Assembly: GCA_905178155.1 (NCBI GenBank)
Contig: CAJINV010000003.1
Coordinates: 1,483,557 to 1,547,556 of the forward strand
Length of the DNA: 64,000 bases
Reading direction: 5' to 3'
Origin: Amoebophrya sp. A120
Lineage: Eukaryota > Sar > Dinophyceae > Syndiniales > Amoebophryaceae
A program made the position numbers and the translations under genes. Each line of letters starts with the position of its first letter. Within the stretch, counting starts at the first letter, position 1. Below the pieces are notes generated by a model, which ran no database searches, was not told the DNA's origin, and worked only from the letters and a program-made list of their open reading frames with translations. Positions 41,318-53,697 of the stretch are shown piece by piece.

Positions 41318-44300
41318 ATGGGTGCGAAGCAAAAGTTTTCCTCCATGGACGTGGGGGCCATGGTGAGCGTGTTGCAGAACAAGGTGCTTCGCAACCAAGT
41401 GGCTAATGTGTACGACTTGGCGGCCAGTAAAGCCTTCTTGCTGCGGTTAAAAAATCGCGAGAAGGATTCCAAGGTGGCCGGAACGGAGTTTTCCAACATC
41501 ATTCTCGAGCCCGGCACCAGGTTTCACATCACGAAGTTTGACCGCGAAAAGAGCACCGTGCCCTCCTCCGCCACCATGAAGCTTCGAAAACACTTGCGCA
41601 ATCTTCGGCTCACCGACGTGCAGCAAGTGGGGCTGGACCGCGTGGTGCTTTTTACGTTTTCAGGGGCCGGCGGTGCGAATTTTCAGGCGGGCGGGGACCC
41701 GACCGACAATGTTCCGGAACCGGCACCCACGACACAGCAGCCCGTCAAGCTGTTTCTAGTCCTGGAATTGTACTTTTCACTTTTTTGTTTGAAGCTGCTT
41801 TGATGTGCATCTAAATGTGCAGAGGGCTCGAAGTTTTCATGTGCCCACAACAAGTCGTGTGGATGTGGTGATTCACTACAAGTCGAACGATAATTGAAAG
41901 CGCTTTTACTTAATCATTTTGCAAATAATATAACCCTACTTCTCCCAGGTTTGTCCGCGGCAGTTTGGTGTTGTGTGACCACGACATGAAGGTGCTGTTT
42001 CGGTCTGTTACCTATGAGTACGCGACGAATCACGTGCCGATCGGCGAAGTGTACAAGTTCGACCAGCCTGCCATGACGTGTTTGGTGAATCCAAAGATCG
42101 CCACCGATCAAACCGCCCCAACCGTTCCCTGCCCAACCCGAATACGCGAGTTTTGTGAGGCGATTGTGGCCAAGGAAGACGAGGAGGCGGCGAAAGCAGC
42201 GGCGGACGACGGCACCTCCGCGGCTGCCGCCGGAGCGGGAGGTGGTAAGAGAAACAAAAAGAAAAAAAAAGGGGGCGACAAGAAGCTCGATGCGGTTCTC
42301 CTGCAGCTTCTGTACTGCGTCCACCCTAGTCTGTGCAACTTCGCGCTCGAGCAAGCCGGACTGAAACCGACGGTCAGCGTCCGCGACGCGCTCCTGGACG
42401 GCGAGAGCTTCGGCCAAAAGATGGCCGCAGCGGCCAGTGGCTGCCTGGAGATGATGCGGTCGGTTTCCTCCTACGACAACAAAAAGCCTGCCACGCTGGG
42501 TTGCAGTTTGGGAGGAGACCCCAGCGCCTACCGCACGGAGGCCTTGCGCGGCTTTATCTGCATTGACGACAAACAGTACCTGGACTTCTCTCCCGTCAAA
42601 TGCCTGCTGCAGCACTACACTGAGGACATGATGGCCACAAGTACTGAGCAGGACGGAAATAACAGTACTAGTAGTCCAAGCAGTAGCAGAGCAGGCATCC
42701 TCAAGACCACTGCTGCAACGACAACAGACGGCGCCGGCGCAGTTTCTTCAGTGGACAATAAAAAACCTCCGAAATTGTGCCGGGTTTTCGCGGACTTTGG
42801 GGAATGCGTGGACGAGTTCTTCTCTCAGCGCGAAATCCAGAAAATCGAGGAGGCGAAACAGCAGAAACAATCCAAGGTGCTCTCCAAGGTAGAGCGCATC
42901 AAGAAGGACCACGAGGAGCGGTTGCAGAAGATGGAGCAGATTCAGTTCGACGCGGACCTGAAAGCGCTGCTGCTGGAGGAAAATTTGGAACTTGTTGACA
43001 ACTGCATCACGATGCTGAACGCCCGCGGCCGGATCGACTGGCAGCAGTTGTGGCAGGAAATCAAGATCCAACAAGGCCTCGGGCACCCCCTGGCCCAGCA
43101 CATCCATTCCCTGGAGTTTGCGAAAAACCAGTTCACCATCCTGCTCGAAGATTCCGTGTCCACGCTAGGAACTGAGCAGGAAGAAAGTAGTTCTTTGTCG
43201 AAGACGAACTCGCAGGCGGTCGAGTCCGAGGAGGAGGACGATGACCTGGATGCCTTATTTTCCGACGACGACGACGGGGACATAAATAACGAGAAGGAAG
43301 GTAAGAGCAAAAGAAAAAACGCCAATGCGCAGACCCAACGCCAAGACCTGCCCATGGTCACGCTGCCGATCGACCTCGGGCTGACCGCGTACGGCAACGT
43401 GGCCAAGTTGCACGCGCACCGCAAGGCGACCAAGAGCAAAAACGAGAAAACGGTGCTCGCGAAGGACCGCGTGCTGAAGCAGGCCGAGAAGAAGGCGCAG
43501 CTGGACGTGAAGAAGATCGAGCGCGACCACAAAGTCCAAAACCTGCGGCAGGTCCGGCAACTCACCTGGTTCGAGAGCAAGTTCCACTGGTTTTTGTCCA
43601 GCGAGGGCTTCCTGTGCCTGCAGGGGCGCGACGCGACCACGCAGGACATGCTGATCAAACGCTACATGGACCCCGCGCACGACGTCGTCGTCGGCACGGA
43701 TCACGTCAGCTACCACGGGGCGACGGCGGCGCGGCTGGTTTTGGTCAAGATGCGTCGCGACCTGCTGGAAACTGGGAGTTGTACTAAAAAGATGGAAAAC
43801 TACCAACTCGAAATTCCGCCCTTAACCCTGCAGGAAGCCGCGGTGCTGTGTTTGGCGCAGAGCGAAGCGTGGGCGAAAAAGGACTTGGTGCCGTGCTGGT
43901 GGGTGTTTGGGAAGGAAATCAAGTTTCGCAGCCTGGAGATTGAGGGCAAAGCGTACTACTACGACATCGCGGCGTCCGCCAAGAACTTGCTACCGCCCTC
44001 GAAGCTCGAAATGGGCTATTGCCTGCTGTTCGAGGTCGAGTTGTCCAACACGCGGCACGCAGGGGAGCGAAAAATTCGGTCCGGACCCGACGCAGATGAG
44101 CAGCAGCTTGCATCTTCTGCGAGCAGCCCCAACATCGAGGACGAGGATGAAACTGCGGAAAATGAGGAAGAGAGGAATGTGGACGAAGAGGGAGGGCCAT
44201 TGAAGTCCCATGAAGATGAACAAGCAGAGGACCAACACAGCAATTCCTCACAGGACGATGACAAGGAAATAAGCGACACCGAGGATATCGTGCAGCAGAA

Positions 44301-45929
44301 TTATGGCACTCCTGGTCCTGAAGAACATGCTAGCCCAGCACGAAGCGCGCAAAGTCGGTTTGCAGCTGTTGAAAGCGAACAGAAAGAGACGCTGCTACCG
44401 ACGTTGGAAGAGGAAGTAAATGCGAAGCTGACTAGTAATGGACGTGAAATAAACAACTACACCGGTCAAGCGCAAAGCCTGGAAGATTCTAAGCTGTCGG
44501 GGCTGGGAGAAAAAGATCTGGACGAAAGCCAGGTGAACGACGAGTACAAATTTCATCCAACCGAGCGCATCGCGGGACCTGGGCACAAGAAAAAGTTGAC
44601 GAAGAAGGAGCGCGAGTTGGCAAAAAAGGGCATATTATCAAATGCAAAAATGTCTGGGTCCTGGAAGGATGTAACTTGTGATGCGCATTTCAGAACACAC
44701 AAAAATCTCTGATGCATAGGCAGCAAAAGCTGCTCACTTTCTGTCACCAAAATGGGGGATTTGTTATGCGGATTCGGCATTGCGGAAGCTTCTCGGAACC
44801 TGTGATGCTAGAGCTTCCATGCCAAACCTTCTGTGTCATGCAGAAACAGCATGACTCTTCCAGACCGAGACATTTTAATATTCGATACATAGTTCCACCA
44901 GCACCGCAGCAGCAGAACGACGCAGCCGACAGCGATGTTGATGAGCCTACTGATGGCGGCAGAGCTAGAGCTAGAGCTTCCAATACGAAGCAGAATCAGA
45001 AAAGTAAGAACTCTACTCCTCCTACAACAACTGGGAGCGAAATAAATCAAAAAGGTGCATCTACATCTAGTACTGCACAGCAGGCCGTCCCGAAAGCAGT
45101 GCCGCGCGGGCAAAAGGCAAAGTTGAAGCGCGTGGCGAAGTATGCCGACCAAGATGAAGAAACGCGAACAGCACGGATGGCATTGATAGGCGCGAAAGAG
45201 AAAAAGGTAGCTCCAGTCCTAAACGCCGGCATCTTCGGCGAACAAATAAATCCGGGCGACGACAATGATGCGGCGGATGGTTCTCCTTCTGGACGAACCG
45301 TAGATCATGGGCAGCAGAACACAGGCGACAAGAAAGGGGGAGCAAAGCCGGGCGCTAAGGGTAAAGGAAAACAAGCCGGCGGTACTGCGCGAGCGGAGAC
45401 AAAACCGAAAACGCAGTGGCAGCTGGAAGGCGAGCGAACCGCCATTCAAGAGGCACTGCTGCTGGACCCATTGACCTGGGACGCGCGGTTCACCGGCCGC
45501 CCGTGTCTGGAAGACGCCGTCGTACGGGCGATTCCCATGTGCGCCCCCTGGAGTGCGATCAACAAAAGTTGCTGGTTCAAGGTACGCCTGACGCCCTCCA
45601 CGGGCAGCTCCGCTATGAAGAAGGGGCGACTACGCGAAATTGCGCAGCACCTCTTTTTCGACGACCGAAACCAAAGCGACATCAGTCTGCAGCTGCAAAA
45701 AGAGCAAGCGGAGGGTGACCAGTCGGTGGCCTTGACGCCGCAGAGCGTTCTCTCGCAGTGGAAGGAGTACATGCATGCCATTCCGGACATGGAAATCATG
45801 AACGCGCTGATTTCGGGTTCCCAAATTCAAGCGGCGGGCGTCCAGAAGGTCCAAAAACAGATGAAGAAGGAGAAAGTAACGAAGGCCAAGAATAACCAGC
45901 AACAGGGAGGAAATAAAGCCAAGAAATGA
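41318..45929 (+). CDS. NEMF: NEMF/Rqc2-like ribosome quality control protein (NFACT family)
   Basis: Model: 41318-41769, 41949-44635 and 44893-45929; 1391 residues. Intron one is GT-AG (41770-41948); intron two is an introner. The family binds 60S subunits carrying stalled peptidyl-tRNA, recruits the Listerin/Ltn1 ligase and, in fungi, adds C-terminal Ala/Thr tails. The NFACT-N start FSSMDVGAMV is typical. Asp11 and the pair Asp107-Arg108 (GLDRVV) align by position with the residues needed for tailing in yeast Rqc2 (D9, D98, R99). A coiled-coil region (KVERIKKDHEERLQKMEQ) follows. The NFACT-R block LTWFESKFHWFLSSEG lies at about residue 689, with GTDHVSYHGA after it. The C-terminal NFACT-C part includes IPMCAPWSAINK. 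Acidic Glu/Asp-rich linkers surround the introner site. It is somewhat longer than human NEMF (about 1080). Confidence 0.93.
44636..44887 (+). mobile_element. Introner element, family A copy 6, in NEMF
   Basis: 252 nt. Flanks CATAT (44631-44635) and CATAG (44888-44892). Ends TATCAAATGCAAAAATGTCT and GAGACATTTTAATATTCGATA are more diverged than in other copies, suggesting an older insertion. Removal keeps frame through the low-complexity linker. Confidence 0.88.
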
Positions 45930-46327
45930 AATAGCCTATGCGCGCAAGAACCAGTTTGTCATTGTCTCTAAGCATTCGCTGAGCAGATCTAAACAAAAAA
46001 TAAAGTAGAACATGAAGTATCCGTCCCATGACGAAAACATGAGGGAGGCCACTGACGGCTTCTTCTAGCGCTTTTTTTTTTTGCACTTGGCGCAAGAAAG
46101 TCGCGCGTGTTCTCTTTCTTCCTAGTCGACTATGGTGGCGATTTTCTGCTCAGTGTTGTTTGCACGTGCAATAATGTCTTTCTGAACAGAGACAAAATGT
46201 TTCCTGTGTTTCCTTTGGCACGGTAGCCTAGATAAACCTTTTTCGTTGCAGCTTGGACCACACTTAGTACGTAGGAAAATTGAAGAATATCTTCTTCCTT
46301 CCACCGGCGCGCTTTCAACTCGCAAAG
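45930..46327. other. Intergenic region with polyadenylation-like signal
   Basis: AATAAA at about 45999 lies 70 nt after the NEMF stop. A run of T follows at about 46072. The rest presumably holds the leader of the next gene. Confidence 0.5.
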
Positions 46328-47627
46328 ATGTTGCTATCATTTGTGGCTGACTACTTTCCGGAGGCCTTGCTAGCCTTCGATCAAGTGCATCTCTGGTTGC
46401 TGGAGAATCTGCACTTTCTCTCTCGGTGCCTGGCCGGCAGCTTGGTGGGTTTCGTGCGGAACTTCCTTGTCGTCTTCCAAACTTATGTTATGCCAACTCT
46501 GAACCTTTACGTTTTGCCGCCGATGGGAATTGGTCTCGCTTGGCTGTCCCGTTTCGTCTCCACCGTTGCCGAAGACGAGGCAGTGGCTGGCAAGGTTACA
46601 ATTTGGCAGGTACGTCCTTTTATTTTAGCTGAGTCTTCATCTTCTCGATTCTGATTCATCAGGTACGGGCACGGCTATCGTCACGATGAATCTCACGCGC
46701 ACAAGAAATCGCATGAATTCGGACGCTGCCGTAACGGGATAAAATCCAGATCCAGTGGAGATGGATGTACCCTCTGTAATTACTTTGCAGGTCCGTCTTT
46801 CTCCAGCGGACATCGATGCCCGCGTGAAGACAGTCGAGAGTCTGTTGGACTTCGGGGACAATGGGGACTTGGCACTGGGCTTCTTGTCGTGCTACATCAT
46901 GGTTTCTGTGTCTCTGTCTCCGTTTATCGTGGCGTGCGTGTACGGGCTGCGGGTGTGGCGGCTGCGACGCAAGCAAAAGGCACTTGCGGAGACGTGGAGC
47001 GCTGCGCGCAGCACGCTGGACCACCACTTGCAGCGCATTGAGGAAAAGCAGCTGCCGCGCGGAAGCGAAGCGAAAATCGACGAACTTGTTCAGTGCGGGG
47101 AACACGTGATTGCCTCCTTGGGCAGTGGGGAGCCGACTTTGCTACGCTCTAAGGATCACGAACAAAGCACGTTGACAAAGAGAAAAATCGACACAGATAG
47201 TACTGATGGCAGTGCCGAGCAGCACGCGGAGATGCGGGATCACGAGTCGGATCGTGGGTCGGCCCGCCAGGAAAATCACTCTGCAAGGGCCGCCCCCTGC
47301 AGGAGCTATCGGCGTCTACTGTTGAACCTTGCCAATCGGGCGTTCGTTTGCCGGCGACGGCCCGTCGTGATGGTGCAGGTTCGCGACTTTTCCGCTGGGT
47401 ATGGGGAGACCTTCCGTTTGGTCGCCCTGGAGGAGGGGTCGGTCACGGTGGATGCGGTGCGAGCGAAAGCTCATGAGAAGGCGATTCGTGGCTCGCGAGA
47501 AGGTCCGCTGATGTGGATAGATGACGGCAACACTATCGAGATCTCTTGCGACGAAGATCTTCGCCTCTTGCTCTTGCATCGGAAAAACAGTATCCCACGC
47601 TTGTGGTTCAAGCGGAAAGCCGAATGA
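46328..47627 (+). CDS. Membrane-associated protein with PB1-like C-terminus
   Basis: Two exons, 46328-46609 and 46791-47627, with a GT-AG intron (46610-46790) in phase 0; 372 residues. ATG 46328 is the first Met in the open frame. The N-terminal 95 residues are hydrophobic and aromatic (helical, possibly membrane-lying). A clear transmembrane helix, LGFLSCYIMVSVSLSPFIVA, lies in exon two and is followed by Arg/Lys. A charged linker then leads to about residues 287-367, where VQVRDFSAGYGETFRLVAL and WIDDGNTIEISCDEDLRLLL resemble a PB1 fold: the acidic D-D-G-N...D-E-D-L pattern corresponds to the OPCA motif used for PB1-PB1 pairing. Function is unknown. The PB1 call rests on the motif shape alone. 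Confidence 0.65.
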
Positions 47628-49119
47628 AAAAATGATTCAAATTATTGGTTGGCTCGATCTCGAAGCCTGGGAGGCATGAGCACAACCACACAGATATCTA
47701 GTATTGACGCCTCTTAGTTTTACTCAGGGCCAGGAGGCTTGTCCTCCGACTGACAAGAAACCTCTGTACATGAGGCAAAGAAGAAAGAGGATCGCGACCG
47801 AGCATTTCTTCTATTTTGTTTACCGGAGGAGCTCCGCACGGGGCTGAGAGCATTTCCACCTCGCGCGTTGTTGTTGGTTTTTGTCACGTTACGTTACCCG
47901 CCAGTGTGTTCTGTTGGGTTCTCAGATATCAAGAAGCCAAAAGATGAAACGAGAACATTAAAAACCCTTCATGGTGTTCGAAAGTGTGGCCGTTCCTTGT
48001 GAATTCAGTTTCGCACGACGTCCTGGAGCTTTTTGTCTGAGCCCTTCGTTTTGCGACAGAAAGAGGGCGCATGAATTTAACGAGGAAGTAACTATTCACT
48101 GGCAACTGGTCGCTGACGGAACACGGAGATGAAGATGTGTGTCACACTTCTGCTAAGCTGTAGTTTAGTACAGTTGAGGATATCGGATACGGCTCGACTT
48201 TTTCCATCGCTGACTGTCCCTGTCAAATCTTATTGAATGGATTCCGATGCGACTCCTTGTCGTCGTATGACACTGGAACGATGGAGCATCCCGTATTAAT
48301 TTGTATGTAGTGAGGTCACCGAACGGTTCTAACCGGGGAGTTTTCTTGACAGTAACCGCCAAAAACGATCGGCAGTCTGTAATGCTGTTCTGCGTTTTTT
48401 CGCATGAAAAAAATCAACGCGTGCCATCCTGTTTGGCTTTGTTGGCAACGAATCGCCTGCGGATTCTATCGGTCGCCGATTGATAAAACGACGCAAGGGA
48501 GCCGGCAAAGGGGGCGCCTTTCTGAGGCTCCCGCCGCTTGAGTTTCTGGCGATTTGGGGCGCCCAGAAGGGCGACCGAAAAAAGCGCGCCCAAAATCAGA
48601 ACAGCGAAACCGCATGGCACGGCCGCGATTTCGGAGCATTTTGGGCGGCCGCGAAAGCGGGCGCCTTTTCGCCGGTTTCTAATCGGGGGAAGCTTTGCAA
48701 AAAGCGCCGGCGCGAAAAATGAAAACGCAAAAAAGAAAAAGCGCGCCGGACGCGCGAAGCAAATCCGCATGCTACGGGCCCGATTTTTCTTCTGTTTTTG
48801 GGCGCCCCCCGTGGCGCCCGGATCGGGCCCATAGCATCGGGGCTGGCCTTCGGACAGAAATTTTGGGAATTTGCCAAAAATGCGTCACGTTTTTCAACCG
48901 GCCGCCATGCCGTGCGGCATAATCAATCTTACCCACGACGGAAAAACAAGCGCAGAAAAAACAAAGCCGCGGCCAAAGCGACGGCCGGCAAGAAAACGAC
49001 CGCGACCTCACTACCTCCGCCCCGGCGGCTATATTTGGCACCTTGTCATTCATTCCAGGGCGTTCGTCCACCTTCGTTTGCCAAGATTCAAAGTTGAAAT
49101 TGCGAAAATTGAAGTGAAA
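47628..49119. other. Intergenic region with a GC-rich block
   Basis: 47628-48480 is mixed in composition with no gene. 48490-48860 is strongly GC-rich, with many GCGCCC / GGGCGC words and local inverted complementarity. Open frames there run on both strands and look compositional rather than coding. The stretch 48880-49119 is open in the frame of the PH protein but reads as leader. Confidence 0.5.
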
Positions 49120-52100
49120 ATGGCATCTCTCGTCGAAGATGGTGCAGCAAGCGATAGTCGGACCGGTCCTCCGGGCGGCCAAGGCGAGGAAAACGAGGTG
49201 GAAATTTTGGAGGCCGACTTCTACAAGAAAGCGTCGTCGTCCGCGTCAAGCAGTGCGGGCAACAAGAGCCGCTGGCAGCGTCGCCGGTTTCGGCTGAGCA
49301 GTGACGTCATGACGTATTGGGATCATGCCGGTCGCAGTGGCTCGTCTTGTGCCCATTCAACGACCGAACAGCGATTGAAGCAGGAGAAGGTCTTTTACTT
49401 GCACAAGATCACGTTGGTACGGGAGCGCGTATCGACGACCCATCATGGTAGTACCACAACTATCAGCTCGACGAGTGCATCAACCAACACTATGGGCACA
49501 GTACCGGGTTTTTTTCTGGATCTCGGCTACGCTGGGAAGTTGTTTTCACTGCGAGACCATCGTCCGGACGAGCTGCGGCGCTGGGGTCAGGAGCTTCGGA
49601 AGCGCTGCGCAAACTTGATGAAAACGAATTCAGGCAGCGGCGCAAGTAAAATGATGTCCTCATGCTCGTCCGGCGCCACCACACCGACAAACATCATGCG
49701 CGAAGCTGACGCAGCCAGTGAGGCGTCCTCGCGCTGGCTGCCGAGCCTGCTGGATAGCCAAACCGACGGGGATGCAGACGACCGGTTTTCCCTTTCCACA
49801 CCCTCCGTGATGTCTACTTCTATCCTGAGTAAAAACGTACCCACACCAGAGTTGTAATGCAGATTTGCAAAGACAGGAAGACTTGTAATGCGCATCCCCA
49901 TGAGAGCCATTTCCAGTCGTGTTTTGGAATTTGTGATGCTGTGAACATGATGAGCAGATGAATCTGTGACGCGGCTGCACTTGCTAACCTGCACTACACT
50001 GCCGAGTGCAACTTGTCATGCGTGACTCACAAAACTCCTAGGTTTGTGTTGCAAAATCCCCATCCTGACTCTGGTGTGGGTACGTTTTTACTCAGGATAC
50101 CTTCCGTTGAAAACACACCAGTAGCGGGAATGTCCCGAAGCTCCAGCCAAGTAGCTAGCGAGCTCGAACGGGATGTAACTTACGGAAGCTCCTGCGCGAC
50201 GTTTGCGGACCACAATTATGTTGCGAGCCACGATCATCTTCACGCAGCACAGTGTAGTAAGAACCCCGGCAGAGCCGAGAGTCTCCTCAAGGCTTTGTCT
50301 CGGTTTCACTTGCAAGCGCGCAGTTTGTTTTCGTCGCCGGCCGATGCAGACGACGACTTCTGCGAGCTCGTCCTTGCGCGCATGGACGCCTGGTGTGAGT
50401 GCGAGTACAGCAGGCTCGCCCAGACTCAGCGCATTGCCGCGTTCGTGGAGCGAAGTAGAAAAGAGTACGCGACGACCACGACCACGGCGGCGCGAGGTGA
50501 AGTAGTAGGAAGCGCAGAGGTGTTGCAGCGCGAAAATAATCCTAATCCACCTCCTCGTCCACCACGGGGCTCATATAGTGCAACAACCTCTACCAGCGCA
50601 GCGGTACCACTTGCCGGGGAGGCCGGATTTGTGAATCAAACGCCTGCTACATCGACAGCAACCTGTTGCGCCGCCGCCGGGGGCAAACAAGACGGAAGTA
50701 AGGTTGTTGGAGACGTGGATCCAGCGCTTCCAGAAGCGGCGGGACTACCGAGATTTACGCGCGCACGCATCTGGCTCGATGTGTACTTGTGGCTGACCGA
50801 AAAGTTGCCGATCACCGCGGCGGGCGGTGCTAGTACTACCGAGGAGCAAAAGCGAACCGAAAAATGTGAACGGGTGCTTCGCTATTTGCTGCACGGCTTC
50901 GAAGTTTCGTTGGCGGAAGAAATGAAAGCCCGATCGACCTCCCTCATTCGGACCGGAGATCAGGAAGTCACCGGGAGAGAACAAAATATAATCACATCCT
51001 GCGAATCGAAATCGTCCCTCTCGACAGGTGCGGCTGGCAGCTCCTGTGCGCCGTGTTTGGTAACATCGCCACAGAAATTATCGACCACAAGACGGGCAAA
51101 GAGTGAAGAAGAGACTCATCATGGTTCTTCGGAGAAGATGCTCCTGCGCGTTGTGGAGAAGGAGCAAGAATTGTCACTGGAGGAGCAGGTGCACGCCCTG
51201 CAGCCAAATTTGCGTGAGCTCGCGGAGGAAATAAAACTCAACCATAGGCATTGTTCGGCCTTGGGCAAAGCTGCTTCGGAGGATGTGTCCGCGGCTTTGA
51301 AACTGTTGCAGAAATACAACAATGGGCGAATAGACACGATTTCGTCCGCTACCGCTTCCGTAGTCTCAACAGGCAACGTGATACTCCCCGCGGCTTCGGC
51401 AGTTTATTCCGACACGGAGTTCATCGTGGAGCGAAAAGATGAAAGTGCTCGCTGCCAACCGGTTGGGGCCGCCACGTCAACCATGGCGACGACGATCAAT
51501 CAACACGTTGGGTACGCCTTGTGTGCGTGGTTCAACCTACTTCTTTCGCAGCTCCGTGGGGGACCTCACCTGAATTGGGCTTCCGCGGCCTTGCTAGAAC
51601 AGGAGGACGGGGAGAAGGAAGAGTCTGCGCAAAGTCGGTTCTTGAAGAAAATGCGAAGGAGCACAGTCACTTCGATGCAGCAGATGATGACCGCCATTCG
51701 AAAGAAAACGGGCAAGAATAAAACAGCGGCCGCACTGGTGGTGCACGAGCCCCCGTCCGACTCTCACGGGCAGAAGATCACAGGGAACATTGTTTCTGCT
51801 CGCGAGGACGTGTCCGAGAATGATGCGGAGAAAGAAGCCGACAGCAACATCAAGCAGCTGGAGTTGCAAGCAGAGACGTCGGTGTCTTTACAAGAGCGTC
51901 CAAAGTCCACGACTCTTGAGGGTCAAAATGAGATAAACGTCGGAGCTCCTTCTACGACCACATGTCTCACTAGTCTCGTGACGCCAAAGTCGCTAACGAC
52001 CGCACGCCCCCAGCAGAGCAGGACCGTTAGTACAACGGACGAACACCAGCACATGGTTTCTACCTCTACCAGTTCCACAGACGAACAGAAATTTGATTTT

Positions 52101-53147
52101 CGCCGGTTGAACGATTTGGGTGTGCTGAGTTCGATGGCTGACATGCTGGCGTGTAGGTTTGACGCAGCACTCGCGGAGTCGTTTAGGGACTTTGCAAAGC
52201 GTTTTCGGCTGTTGGCGGCCGAAGCCGCGACCACCTGCCTCACGCCGCTACTAACTTCGCCTCCCTGCCTCCGGCTGCGAAAAAACCTCTGGAAAGAGGC
52301 CAGCAGTGGTCCGTGCACGTCGATTTCCAGTTGCTTTGCCAAGCTTTTTTTATGGGCACACGACTTTCTGCTGCGGAGCCAAGCGCAAATGGCGTCCCCA
52401 ACCAGCTTCCATTCCTTGCTTGATGCCACCGCGCGGTTGCTGTTGATCCGGCCCTCGTTGAGGGGACTGCTGGTACACGCTCCGTTGCGTCGTTTGGAGC
52501 GACAGTTTCTGGGCGTCAAGCCGGAGGAGAGAGACCTCAGTGTCGCACAACTTCTGTTACAGCAGGAAACCCTACTGCAGCGGGTGTTTTTCAACAACTT
52601 TCAGCTTCAATATCCGAAAAGTTCGACTAGCAGCGGAACAAGGGTCGTCGTCGTTGCACCTCCTCTTGGAGGGGATAATGATAAAGAGGCTTTTTCGCAA
52701 AAATCTTCCACCTCGTTTGCTGCCTCACAGATGACGTTTGCGAAAGGTGGGTCCACCTCGTCCTGCAAGAACTACCAGTTGCGCCCGCTGGAGCTAGTGC
52801 GGCGGGTTCTGCAAGAGGAAGAGACAGCTGACGTTGGATTGGTGTACGTGGACCTGCGAAACGAATTTCCCGCGTTTACTCTGAAAGCGATGCAAAGACT
52901 CCTCAGCTGGCGCGACCGCGACACGCGTCCCCAGCGCCAGGAATTGGCCCGCGAGATCCACCTGCTCGAGAAGGCCTTGCTGCTCGAACGCAGAAATACC
53001 AAGAAAGACGGAGGACGGGGAGAAGGTTCGTCTACCTCCGCGGAGAATTATCCACCGAACGATACGGCCTGCGCATCCGCCTGGAATCACGACGTCGCTG
53101 CACCCGGGCAGGAACAGGATGACATCTTTTTCGGTCTGCTGCAGTGA
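49120..53147 (+). CDS. PH-domain protein, large
   Basis: Model: 49120-49820 and 50105-53147, joined by removing the introner 49821-50099 plus one CCTTC; 1247 residues, stop TGA 53145-53147. ATG 49120 (MASLVEDG) is chosen over ATG 48880 because the intervening sequence is Arg-rich and leader-like. Residues about 32-165 fit a pleckstrin homology domain: the first strands FYKKAS...RWQRRRFRLSSDVMTYW, then GFFLDLGYAGKLFSLRDH and a final helix DELRRWGQELRKRC with the conserved Trp. PH domains bind phosphoinositides or proteins at membranes. The rest is mixed: Thr/Ser-rich linkers, then ordered helical segments (RIWLDVYLWLTEKL, LGVLSSMADMLACRF, VSQLLLQQETLLQ-like) that I do not recognise. The reading frame stays open and non-repetitive throughout, so the model is likely right even though the C-terminal function is unknown. 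Confidence 0.78.
49821..50099 (+). mobile_element. Introner element, family C copy 1
   Basis: 279 nt with 32-nt perfect terminal inverted repeats (TATCCTGAGTAAAAACGTAC and its complement at 50068-50099). Flanks ACTTC and CCTTC differ at one base. Excision joins two open frames in phase 2 in the PH-domain gene. Confidence 0.92.
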
Positions 53148-53280
53148 ACAAAATGAAAACGTCGAAACAGTTGATGTTCACTAGATAGAAGACGGTCTGC
53201 TTTATTTCCATGTCCTCCGATAGAAATAGAATATTGATTGTGTGTGATTGTATATGTATTCATCATCGAGATGCCTGGAA

Positions 53281-53358
53281 GTAATGATCGATCCATCGTT
53301 TCAGGAGCGAGAAATTGCTGATTGCTCCTCCCGCATAGCCGAGCTGATCGATTTCCAA
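53281..53358 (+). repeat. Dispersed repeat R, copy 1
   Basis: It begins GTAATGATCGATCCATCGTT and contains TGCTGATTGCTCCTCCCGCA, then TAGCCGAGCTGATCGATTTCC. Three other copies lie at 54782, 56876 and 57840. Confidence 0.85.
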
Positions 53359-53697
53359 AGAGCTGGATGGAAGCCTCGGAGCACCATCGGCGTCGGCGGC
53401 CTCAAGGAAATGAGCCTCAGGGGTTTGTGAAGTTGAAGGAAGCTGCAGACAGATGGAAATTGATGGCGTTGGCACTATTTGCGTCTCTATCTAGACTATC
53501 ACGCCAGTCACTCTTCATTTCGAGACTTCTGACAATTCAAGTTCCAAATATTGACCTTCAAAAATCGACAAGCAGTGAGAAGCCACCCACTCGGTCACTT
53601 TTTCTTGTGTGCGAATTTCAAGCAAAGAACTTGACTTTCTTCGAGATCGTTGATTGACTGTAGACGTCTTCTACTTCCTCTCGCCGTTGCTAGTTTC

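Noticed and set aside
53281-53358. Repeat R as a tRNA-derived SINE (TAGCCGAGCTG and GATCGATTTCC resemble A and B boxes)
   Set aside because: The two boxes lie almost adjacent, far too close for an RNA polymerase III promoter.
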